A DNA stretch of 64,000 nucleotides, taken from contig NC_090178.1 of the NCBI RefSeq assembly GCF_024679245.1, positions 18,106,213 to 18,170,212 of the forward strand, in the 5' to 3' direction. A model generated the notes under the pieces. It was not told the DNA's origin, did not search any database, and was given only the letters and a program-made list of their open reading frames with translations. This document shows, piece by piece, positions 1-7,645 of this stretch (positions are counted from its first letter, which is position 1; each line of letters begins with the position of its first letter). The DNA is from Pseudorasbora parva (taxonomy: Eukaryota; Chordata; Actinopteri; Cypriniformes; Gobionidae). Position numbers and translations under genes: made by a program.

Positions 1-2
1 AA

Positions 3-33
3 ATTCTGAGGGGCTCAAAATGCCCCTCAGAAT
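3..33. repeat. conserved 12-bp dyad (hairpin) of each monomer
   Basis: The arms ATTCTGAGGGGC and GCCCCTCAGAAT are perfect reverse complements around the 7-nt loop TCAAAAT. The structure recurs once per monomer throughout the window. Departures are few: a loop change TCAAAAC (for example 8450s, 29990s, 35540s, 39900s), arm changes near 21645, 22845, 30775 and 51407, a G replacing A near 33152 and its three duplicates, and an A replacing T near 19652, 54178, 57356 and 60137. Such dyads can extrude cruciforms and are a known feature of some centromeric DNA. Function here is inferred. Confidence 0.85.
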
Positions 34-198
34 GAGCTACCATCTCTATTGCATTACATTGTACTCAAACTATAGCAACTCTCTCCCACATATTCTGCTA
101 GTGTGAAAACACCCTACTGGCCTCACTAAATAATCTTTCAATAACAATTGAGTTGTTTCCAAAAAAGTCTCACTTTCATGTAACTGCAATACAGGCCT

Positions 199-405
199 GT
201 GAGAAAACAACTAAGAGTTGACTACCTAAAGCATCCTCTAATAACAATTGAATTTTTGAAAAAACACTCTCCAGTTCACATTACATCAGGGCTAGAACCC
301 GCCAAGTTTCGTTGGGAAGTCAGGGTTTGGCCATGGGACGCTACAGTAGAAGAGACGCGTTCTGGCTTGATAAAATGGTCCATATGGAGAGGAAGCAAAT
401 TCTGA
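199..405 (+). other. 68-codon open frame recurring in the satellite (probably not a gene)
   Basis: A frame beginning GTG AGA/AGT AAA CAA and ending TGA inside the next dyad stays open in about 110 of 149 monomers. Versions of 62 codons (TAG in class C), 71-72 codons (in-frame A17/A20 runs) and 90 codons (TGA changed to TGG) also exist. The first codon is GTG in all but one copy, which is not a normal eukaryotic start. No Met context, signal peptide or known domain is visible. Class differences are often nonsynonymous (L/F, A/V, R/W), and classes G, H and E are broken yet amplified. Both facts argue against selection on a protein. Confidence 0.75.
307..325 (+). promoter_or_regulatory. CENP-B-box-like motif (candidate)
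   Basis: The sequence is TTTCGTTGGGAAGTCAGGG. The mammalian CENP-B box is YTTCGTTGGAARCGGGA. The left nine bases match exactly, and the remaining AAG, C and GGG appear in order with three extra bases (G, T, A) interspersed. The essential CGGG block is therefore broken as CAGGG. Classes B, C, D and F carry TTTCG, while class A carries TTACG with GCCAGGG. I do not claim CENP-B binding. The motif is a candidate site for a pogo-derived or other centromere protein, or a coincidence. Confidence 0.35.
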
Positions 406-2904
406 GGGGCTCAAAATGCCCCTCAGAATGAGCTACCACCTGTATTGCATTACAGTGTACTCAAACTATAGCAACTCTCTCCCACATATTCTGCTAGTGT
501 GAAAACACCCTACTGGCCTCACTAAATAATCTTTCAATAACAATTGAGTTGTTTCCAAAAAAGTCTCACTTTCATGTAACTGCAATACAGGCCTGTGAGT
601 AAACAACTAAGAGTTGACTACCTAAAGCATCCTCTAATAACAATTAAATTTTTGAAGAAACATTCTTTCCAGTTCACATTACATCAGGGCTAGAACCCGC
701 TAAGTTTCGTTGGGAAGTCAGGGTTTGGCCAAGTGACGCTACAGTAGAACAGATGTTTTCTGGCTAAATAAAATGGTCCATATGGAGAGGAAGCAAATTC
801 TGAGGGGCTCAAAATGCCCCTCAGAATGAGCTACCACCTCTATTGCATTACATTGTACTCAAACTATAGCAACTCTCTCCCACATATTCTGATAGTGTGA
901 AAACACCCTACTGGCCTCACTAAATAATCTTTCAATAACAATTGAGTTGTTTCCAAAAAAGTCTCACTTTCATGTAACTGCAATACAGGCCTGTGAGAAA
1001 ACAACTAAGAGTTGACTACCTAAAGCATCCTCTAATAACAATTGAATTTTTGAAAAAACACTCTCCAGTTCACATTACATCAGGGCTAGAACCTGCTTAG
1101 TTACGATGGTAAGCCAGGGTACGGCCATGGGACGCTACAGTGGAACACATGTTTTCTGGCTTGATAAAATGGTCCATATGGAGAGGAAGCAAATTCTGAG
1201 GGGCTCAAAATGCCCCTCAGAATGAGCTACCACCTCTATTGCATTACATTGTACTCAAACTATAGCAACTCTCTCCCACATATTCTGCTAGTGTGAAAAC
1301 ACCCTACTGGCCTCAAAAAATAATCTTTCAATAACAATTGAGTTGTTTCCAAAAAAGTCTCACTTTCATGTAACTGCAATACAGGCCTGTGAGTAAACAA
1401 CTAAGAGTTGACTACCTAAAGCATCCTCTAATAACAATTGAATTTTTGAAAAAACACTCTCCAGTTCACATTACATCAGGGCTAGAACCTGCTAAGTTAC
1501 GTTGGGAAGCCAGGGTACGGCCATGGGACGCTACAGTAGAACAGATGCAATCTGGCTTGATAAAATGGTCCATATGGAGAGGAAGCAAATTCTGAGGGGC
1601 TCAAAATGCCCCTCAGAATGAGCTACCACCTGTATTGCATTACAGTGTACTCAAACTATATCAACTCTCTCCCACATATTCTGCTAGTGTGAAAACACCC
1701 TACTGGCCTCACTAAATAATCTTTCAATAACAATTGAGTTGTTTCCAAAAAAGTCTCACTTCAATGTAACTGTAATACAGGCCTGTGAGTAAACAACTAA
1801 GAGTTGACTACCTAAAGCATCCTCTAATAACAATTGATTTTTTGAAAAAACACTCTCCAGTTCATGTTACATCAGGGCTAGAACCCGCTAAGTTTCGTTG
1901 GGAAGTCAGGGTTAGGCCATGGGACGCTACAGTAGAACAGATGCGTTCTGGCTTTATAAAATGTTCCATATGGAGAGGAAGCAAATTCTGAGGGGCTCAA
2001 AATGCCCCTCAGAATGAGCTACCACCTGTATTGCATTATAGTGTACTCAAACTATAGCAACTCTCTCCCACATATTCTGCTAGTGTGAAAACACCCTACT
2101 GGCCTCACTAAATAATCTTTCAATAACAATTGAGTTGTTTCCAAAAAAGTCTCACTTTCATGTAACTGCAATACAGGCCTGTGAGAAAACAACTAAGAGT
2201 TGACTACCTAAAGCATCCTCTAATAACAATTGAATTTTTGAAAAAACACTCTCCAGTTCACATTACATCAGGGCTAGAACCTGCTAAGTTACGTTGGGAA
2301 GCCAGGGTACGGCCATGGGACGCTACAGTAGAACAGATGCGTTCTGGCTTGATAAAATGGTCCATATGGAGAGGAAGCAAATTCTGAGGGGCTCAAAATG
2401 CCCCTCAGAATGAGCTACCACCTCTATTGCATTACAGTGTACTCAAACTATATCAACTCTCTCCCACATATTCTGCTAGTGTGAAAACACCCTACTGGCC
2501 TCACTAAATAATCTTTCAATAACAATTGAGTTCTTTCCAAAAAAGTCTCACTTCAATGTAACTGTAATACAGGCCTGTGAGTAAACAACTAAGAGTTGAC
2601 TTCCTAAAGCATCCTCTAATAACAATTGATTTTTTGAAAAAACACTCTCCAGTTCACATTATATCAGGGCTAGAACCCGCTAAGTTTCGTTGGGAAGTCA
2701 GGGTTTGGCCATGGGACGCTACACTAGAACAGATGCGTTCTGGCTTGATAAAATGGTCCATATAGAGAGGAAGCAAATTCTGAGGGGCTCAAAATGCCCC
2801 TCAGAATGAGCTACCACCTGTATTGCATTACAGTGTACTCAAACTATATCAACTCTCTCCCACATATTCTGCTAGTGTGAACACACCCTACTGGCCTCAA
2901 TAAA

Positions 2905-2912
2905 TAATCTTT
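2905..2912. other. target site duplication, left, copy 1
   Basis: TAATCTTT is satellite sequence immediately before the GGTAAC terminus and is repeated exactly at 5390-5397. Confidence 0.92.
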
Positions 2913-3188
2913 GGTAACTTTTTACTTGAAGGGGTGTGCATAAGACTGACATGACACCTTCATAATCATGACATGACACGTGTCATGAATATGAAGGAGT
3001 TTTTATGCATGTTTATAACAACTGTCATTAAGTGTCATTCGCTTAATTTTGTCATTTTTAATGCAATGATGACATTTCGGAGTTGTCTTTGTTATGACAA
3101 CTTGACATAAACCAATACATCATAACCTGTCAGTGTCTTTGTCATGACAACTTGACATTACCAAGACAACATAACCTGTCATAAACAG
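2913..3188 (+). repeat. left terminal inverted repeat, transposon copy 1
   Basis: It starts GGTAACTTTTTACTTGAAGG, whereas the right end read inward is GGTAACACTTTACTTGAAGG, so bases 7-8 differ. Apart from a handful of substitutions (for example ATAACAACT versus ATGACAACT, and CGCTTAATTTTG versus CGATTAATTATG) it matches the right arm for about 275 bp, to CATAAACA. It holds the perfect 16-bp palindrome at 2972-2987. Confidence 0.88.
2972..2987. repeat. 16-bp perfect palindrome in left TIR
   Basis: CATGACACGTGTCATG is its own reverse complement, is centred on CACGTG, and is flanked by imperfect outer arms CTTCATA...TATGAAG. The same palindrome lies in the right arm at 5315-5330 and in both arms of copy 2 (11803-11818 and 14144-14159). 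It may be a transposase or host-factor binding site, which is inference. Confidence 0.8.
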
Positions 3189-3692
3189 ACATGAAATGAC
3201 ATAGATTAATTATCAAATTTAAAAAACTACTTAGCTTTTTGGGTTTACATTACATTAGTTGCTAGGCAACGTGGGGGAGAGGACGCTGGCGTTGTCTGTT
3301 CGCCGCTTCTCCACCCACAAATCATGTTAACTTTACTATTAAATTTAGATTTTATTTTATTTTCTTATGTTTGTGACTAGTCTAACAGTCAGAGCTACAA
3401 TTGGGTCTGTTGCTGATTGCTGGCAGCCACTGAGAGGACGTTGTTTACCGTTTTTTCACCGCTTCTTCTGTTTTTGTTTGAATTTGTGGTTGGTTTTGGT
3501 TTGAAGGACATTTGATGTTGCTCGCTGCGGCTGCTCTCTCTTCTGGGTGTCGGCTGCTCACTGGTGGTCTCCCTCGGGCTTGAACTGCATGGTGGCTGAA
3601 GTTTGCACCAGGCTAACGTCATCAGCGTCCGGCATGATGTTGAGATGTCATTTTTACTTGTTATTCATGTATTGTTATTTTTTCCCTTTGTT

Positions 3693-3723
3693 GCACTTTG
3701 AGATTCTTCGGAATGAAAAGTGC
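3693..3723 (+). other. 3'-end stem-loop of the retroposon with TTCG tetraloop
   Basis: GCACTTT pairs with AAAGTGC around an inner stem ATTC/GAAT capped by TTCG, giving the stable C(UUCG)G loop in RNA. LINE reverse transcriptases of several clades recognise 3'-terminal stem-loops followed by short tandem tails, and the (ATT)n tail follows here. The same structure lies at 12524-12554. Confidence 0.65.
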
Positions 3724-3738
3724 GTTATAAATAAAATC

Positions 3739-3757
3739 TATTATTATTATTATTATT
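3739..3757 (+). repeat. (ATT)n tail of the nested retroposon
   Basis: About six ATT units follow AAATAAAATCT. They mark the 3' end of the insertion, and the transposon arm resumes at AAACTGTCATGTGG. The second copy is at 12570-12588. Confidence 0.75.
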
Positions 3758-3856
3758 AAACTGTCATGTGGTTGGTTTTGACGTTGGCTGTCATTAGGCT
3801 ATTATAATGTCATGATTTTTTTATAAATTTAATTTGTCCTTTACATTATTTTATTA

Positions 3857-4062
3857 CATTGTCATGAATATATTTCTTGACCTAAACTAGTGGTACAAGT
3901 TGAATGTGTCATTAACATGTCATTAAGTGTCAATACTGCGTCAAATTATTTCATAACATTGTCATGAATATATTTCTTGACCTAAACTACAGTGGTACAA
4001 GTTGAATTTGTCATTAACATGTCATTAAGTGTCAATACTCTGTCAAATTATTTTATAACAGT
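3857..4062 (+). repeat. ~100-bp tandem duplication in transposon left arm, copy 1
   Basis: The motif CATTGTCATGAATATATTTCTTGACC recurs at a 100-bp step (3857 and 3957). A degraded third start (GTCATGAATATTTAG) lies at 4063, 102 bp further on. The units contain GTGTCATTAACATGTCATTAAGTGTCAATACT and so multiply the GTCAT words. The right arm has only one diverged equivalent (about 4915-5010), so the duplication is asymmetric. The copy-2 equivalent is 12688-12893. Confidence 0.8.
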
Positions 4063-4099
4063 GTCATGAATATTTAGTTTGACCTGAAATATGGCATCA

Positions 4100-4880
4100 T
4101 AGAGGACATCGTACAGAGTCATTAAAAACTATTAATATAACTCAAAATGATAGAGTGGCATAGACATATACACCTATATGATGATGTCTATGGTGGCACC
4201 ACTGGTTATGTGTACGCTGTAACAGTTGTTGGCAGAGCCTCAGTCAGGTTAGTTTGTTTAGGTGTTTAATGTCAATTTAGTTTTTCAGTAAGTAAAAACA
4301 ATTCACAACAACGTTATTTTGGGTTTAATATACTTTATTTAAACTTTCGCTCACTCTTTAATGAATAGTTTGAGTTTATTCTTACCATTTCTTTGTTTGT
4401 CTGTTTGTTATGGCGGAGTCCCGTGTGCTGGTGCACCATCAAAAGGGGTTCGGGCGATAACGTTGGCCCTATATATAATGTTCCGGCCTAGGATCAAGTC
4501 GCAAACATTCCTTTATTCAGCCCGGGGTGGGGCTCTAAAGACTATTCCTCTTATTTTTATACATCGGAAGATAATTTATAAAGTGAAGTCATTTGACAAA
4601 GTGTTATTTTTCTGTGTTTGTTTATGTATATGATGTTGATATATATATATATATGTTTATTTTGTGTAATGGCCATTATTTGTGTACGTGCTTTCCCCTT
4701 TTTGCGTTAATTGGTGCTGGTCACCTGTGTATAAAATCATGCCTTTTAAGAGTCAATTCTGTGAGAGGGCAGGTCTTAAAAATTAAATGATTGATTTTAT
4801 TTCTCGAACTCCTTTTCATATTTTTAAGACATTTGAAATTGTCTATTATCTAACCTTTTGTTGAAGCTGGTGGAGGAAAC
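4100..4880. other. non-inverted core of transposon copy 1, no recognised gene
   Basis: This central ~780 bp has no inverted counterpart. The largest open frame, 4361-4633 (90 codons, starting MNSLSLFLPFLC and ending FFCVCLCI), is hydrophobic at its start but has no domain I recognise and no transposase signature. A TATATATAA run at 4470-4478 and a GC-richer patch at 4415-4540 stand out but are not convincing as a promoter and gene. It may be captured host sequence or a relic of an autonomous element. Confidence 0.5.
4639..4654. repeat. (AT)8 microsatellite, transposon copy 1
   Basis: Eight AT units lie after TGATGTTG. The copy-2 tract has seven, which shifts the macro-repeat offset from 8831 to 8829 bp. 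Confidence 0.9.
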
Positions 4881-5115
4881 TTAAAAATAAAATAAAACAT
4901 TATGAACTGAAAAATATTAATGATGCTGTTATTAAAAAATAATTTGACAGCGTATTAACACCTAATTGCATTTTAATGACAAATTAAACTTGTGCCACTG
5001 AAAAAAATTTATGACATTATAATGGCCTCAGTCAACATCAAAACCAACCACATGACAGTTTAAGGTTAATCCTATAAGCTAAGTAAGTTTCTTAAATTTG
5101 ATAATCTGCTGTCAT

Positions 5116-5389
5116 GTTTATGACAGGTTATGTTGTCTTGGTAATGTCAAGTTGTCATGACAAAGACACTGACAGGTTATGATGTATTGGTTTATGTCAA
5201 GTTGTCATAACAAAGACAACTCCGAAATGTCATCATTGCATTAAAAATGACATAATTAATCGAATGACACTTAATGACAGTTGTCATAAACATGCATAAA
5301 AACTCCTTCATATTCATGACACGTGTCATGTCATGATTATGAAGGTGTCATGTCAGTCTTATGCACACCCCTTCAAGTAAAGTGTTACC
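5116..5389 (-). repeat. right terminal inverted repeat, transposon copy 1
   Basis: This is the reverse complement of the left end and finishes in CTTCAAGTAAAGTGTTACC. It contains the counterpart palindrome at 5315-5330 and the same series of GTCAT/ATGAC words. It looks like the more intact of the two ends, because its terminal GGTAACACTTTA is the form I associate with fish elements. Confidence 0.88.
5315..5330. repeat. 16-bp perfect palindrome in right TIR
   Basis: This is the mirror counterpart of the left-arm palindrome, at a matching distance (about 60 bp) from the terminus. Confidence 0.8.
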
Positions 5390-5397
5390 TAATCTTT
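5390..5397. other. target site duplication, right, copy 1
   Basis: TAATCTTT follows the GTTACC terminus. The satellite then continues CAATAACAATTGAG as in uninterrupted monomers. Confidence 0.92.
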
Positions 5398-5913
5398 CAA
5401 TAACAATTGAGTTGTTTCCAAAAAAGTCTCACTTCAATGTAACTGTAATACAGGCCTGTGAGTAAACAACTAAGAGATGACTACCTAAAGCATCCTCTGA
5501 TAACAATTGAATTTTTGAAAAAACACTCTCCAGTTCACATTACATCAGGGCTAGAACCCGCTAAGTTTCGTTGGGAAGTCAGGGTTTGGCCATGGGACGC
5601 TACAGTAGAACAGATTCGTTCTGGCTTGATAAAATGGTCCATATGGAGAAGAAGCAAATTCTGAGGGGCTCAAAATGCCCCTCAGAATGAGCTACCACCT
5701 CTATTGCATTACAGTGTACTCAAACTATAGCAACTCTCTCCCTCATATTCTGCTAGTGTGAAAACACCCTACTGGCCTCACTAAATAATCTTTCAATAAC
5801 AATTGAGTTGTTTCCAAAAAAGTCTCACTTTCATGTAACTGCAATACAGGCCTGTGAGAAAACAACTAAGAGTTGACTACCTAAAGCATCCTCTAATAAC
5901 AATTGAGTTTTTG

Positions 5914-5929
5914 AAAAAAAAAAAAAAAA
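5914..5929 (+). repeat. A16 run in class-E monomer
   Basis: Class E replaces TTTTGAAAAAACACTCTCCAG with TTTTTG-A16-CACTACAG. A16 also occurs at 14743-14758, 19107-19122, 50456-50471 and 53632-53647, and A17 at 56808-56824 and 59589-59605. Sixteen breaks the 68-codon frame while 17 restores it with a run of lysines. Confidence 0.9.
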
Positions 5930-7249
5930 CACTACAGTTCACATTACATCAGGGCTAGAACCTGCTAAGTTACGTTGGGAAGCCAGGGTACGGCCATGGG
6001 ACGCTACAGTAGAACAGATGTGTTCTGGCTTGATAAAATGGTCCATATGGAGAGGAAGCAAATTCTGAGGGGCTCAAAATGCCCCTCAGAATGAGCTACC
6101 ACCTGTATTGCATTACAGTGTACTCAAACTATATCAACTCTCTCCCACATATTCTGCTAGTGTGAAAACACCCTACTGGCCTCACTAAATAATCTTTCAA
6201 TAACAATTGAGTTGTTTCCAAAAAAGTCTCACTTCAATGTAACTGCAATACAGGCCTGTGAGTAAACAACTAAGAGTTGACTACCTAAAGCATCCTCTAA
6301 TAACAATTGATTTTTTGAAAAAACACTCTCCAGTTCACATTATATCAGGGCTAGAATCCGCTAAGTTTCGTTGGGAAGTAAGGGTTTGGCCATGGGACGC
6401 TACAGTAGAACAGATGCGTTCTGGCTTGATAAAATGGTCCATATAGAGAGGAAGCAAATTCTGAGGGGCTCAAAATGCCCCTCAGAATGAGCTACCACCT
6501 CTATTGCATTACATTGTACTCAAACTATAGCAACTCTCTCCCACATATTCTGATAGTGTGAACACACCCTACTGGCCTCACTAAATAATCTTTCAATAAC
6601 AATTGAGTTGTTCCCAAAAAAGTCTCACTTTCGTGTAACTGCAATACAGGTCTGTGAGAAAACAACTAAGAGTTGACTACCTAAAGCATCCTCTAATAAC
6701 AATTGAATTTTTGAAAAAACACTCTCCAGTTCACATTACATCAGGGCTAGAACCTGCTAAGTTACGTTGGGAAGCCAGGGTACGGCCATGGGACGCTACA
6801 GTAGAACAGATGCATTCTGGCTTGATAAAATGGTCCATATGGAGAGGAAGCAAATTCTGAGGGGCTCAAAATGCCCCTCAGAATGAGCTACCACCTGTAT
6901 TGCATTACAGTGTACTCAAACTATAGCAACTCTCTCCCACATATTCTGCTAGTGTGAACACACCCTACTGGCCTCAATAAATAATCTTTCAATAACAATT
7001 GAGTTGTTTCCAAAAAAGTCTCACTTTCATGTAACTGCAATACAGGCCTGTGAGTAAACAACTAAGAGTTGACTACCTAAAGCATCCTCTAATAACAATT
7101 GAATTTTTGAAAAAACACTCTCCAGTTCACATTACATCAGGGCTAGAACCTGCTAAGTTACGTTGGGAAGCCAGGGTACGGCCATGGGACGCTACAGTAG
7201 AACAGATGCAATCTGGCTTGGTAAAATGGTCCATATGGAGAGGAAGCAA

Positions 7250-7645
7250 ATTCTGAGGGGCTCAAAATGCCCCTCAGAATGAGCTACCACCTGTATTGCA
7301 TTACAGTGTACTCAAACTATATCAACTCTCTCCCACATATTCTGCTAGTGTGAAAACACCCTACTGGCCTCACTAAATAATCTTTCAATAACAATTGAGT
7401 TGTTTCCAAAAAAGTCTCACTTCAATGTAACTGTAATACAGGCCTGTGAGTAAACAACTAAGAGTTGACTACCTAAAGCATCCTCTAATAACAATTGATT
7501 TTTTGAAAAAACACTCTCCAGTTCATGTTACATCAGGGCTAGAACCCGCTAAGTTTCGTTGGGAAGTCAGGGTTAGGCCATGGGACGCTACAGTAGAACA
7601 GATGCAATCTGGCTTGATAAAATGGTCCATATGGAGAGGAAGCAA
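7250..7645 (+). repeat. chimeric monomer B to A-Q
   Basis: The left part is class B (TTCATGTTACATC, GTTAGGCC). The right part from about 7600 reads ATGCAATCTGG...TGGTCC, as in class A-Q. The switch coincides with the end of similarity between the two macro-repeat copies, so it is a probable crossover or conversion junction. Confidence 0.75.

Larger units (their letters stand above)
3..398 (+). repeat. representative satellite monomer (first complete copy)
   Basis: This is one 396-bp unit, phased to start at the conserved dyad. In order it contains a 12-bp-arm inverted repeat (3-33), a segment with few variants (34-130), the first AATAACAATTGA box (140-151), an A6 tract (163-168), a short dyad CAACT-AAG-AGTTG (207-219), the second AATAACAATTGA box (240-251), the CENP-B-box-like motif (307-325) and the end of a 68-codon open frame, whose stop lies in the next monomer's dyad. 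Its length is about twice a typical nucleosome repeat. I do not recognise the family by name. Confidence 0.93.
1..2912 (+). repeat. 396-bp satellite array, segment 1
   Basis: Seven complete head-to-tail monomers begin at 3, 399, 797, 1193, 1589, 1985 and 2381, followed by the first 136 bp of an eighth (2777-2912) that is split by the transposon. The class order is A-like (VEETRSG), G, H, A-Q, B, A-R, C, F. All are 396 bp except the G monomer, which is 398 bp because of a 2-bp insertion near 665. All run in the same orientation. The sequence is AT-rich, has no splice or promoter architecture I can recognise, and is a satellite rather than a gene region. Confidence 0.97.
3247..3757 (+). mobile_element. 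nested retroposon-like insertion in transposon left arm, copy 1
   Basis: About 510 bp interrupt the left arm where the right arm reads straight through (right-arm equivalent GGATTAACCTTAAACTGTC). The insert begins near TTGCTAGGCAACGTGGGGG, is more GC-rich at its start, and ends in a LINE-type 3' end: a stem-loop at 3693-3723, then TTATAAATAAAATCTA and an (ATT)n tail at 3739-3757. This end type is common on fish L2/RTE-like LINEs and their SINE partners. A target duplication is not clear, so the left edge is uncertain by several bases. No reverse transcriptase is encoded, and the open frames of 70-75 codons here look incidental. Confidence 0.7.
2913..5389. mobile_element. non-autonomous long-TIR DNA transposon, copy 1
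   Basis: This 2477-bp insertion is bounded by GGTAAC...GTTACC ends and the 8-bp target duplication TAATCTTT. The terminal ~275 bp are near-identical inverted repeats, and similarity between the arms continues in degraded form toward the centre. Many GTCAT/ATGAC words occur in both arms, as expected for transposase-binding subterminal repeats. No transposase is encoded, so it would need one in trans. The 8-bp duplication fits hAT, Merlin, MULE-like and some other superfamilies, and I cannot choose between them. Terminus style resembles abundant fish elements. It interrupts a class-F satellite monomer. Confidence 0.9.
2777..5657 (+). repeat. class-F monomer split by transposon copy 1
   Basis: The satellite parts 2777-2912 (136 bp) and 5398-5657 (260 bp) add to exactly 396 bp once one TAATCTTT is removed. 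The right part carries AGAGATGAC and VEQIRSG, diagnostic of class F. It belongs after a class-C monomer, as F does at 18455, 25594 and 49804. Confidence 0.9.
1..7601 (+). repeat. 8.83-kb macro-repeat, copy 1 (partial, starts before window)
   Basis: This matches 8832-16430 at an offset of 8831 bp up to the (AT)n tract, then 8829 bp. It includes satellite monomers in identical order and the whole transposon with its nested insertion. Differences I noticed are single bases near 43, 3153, 5650 and 6425 and one AT unit near 4640. I did not align every base. The match ends inside the monomer at 7250-7645, where this copy switches to A-Q-type sequence (GATGCAATCT near 7602). Confidence 0.9.

Noticed and set aside
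3395..3759. Overlapping 75-codon (- strand) and 70-codon (+ strand) frames in the nested retroposon
   Set aside because: They are short, overlap on opposite strands and run into the (ATT)n tail as a tyrosine string. They are typical incidental frames in a SINE/LINE fragment.
4465..4480. TATA-box promoter at TATATATAA in the transposon core
   Set aside because: It is a single AT-rich word without a supported downstream gene, and chance is sufficient in this composition.
4593..4790. 65-codon frame in transposon copy 1
   Set aside because: It spans the (AT)8 tract and is lost in copy 2 by a single AT-unit change. It has no recognisable content.
2913..5389. Helitron or LTR retroelement
   Set aside because: There are exact 8-bp target duplications and long inverted termini. 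Helitrons have neither, and no direct long terminal repeats, primer-binding site or polypurine tract are visible.
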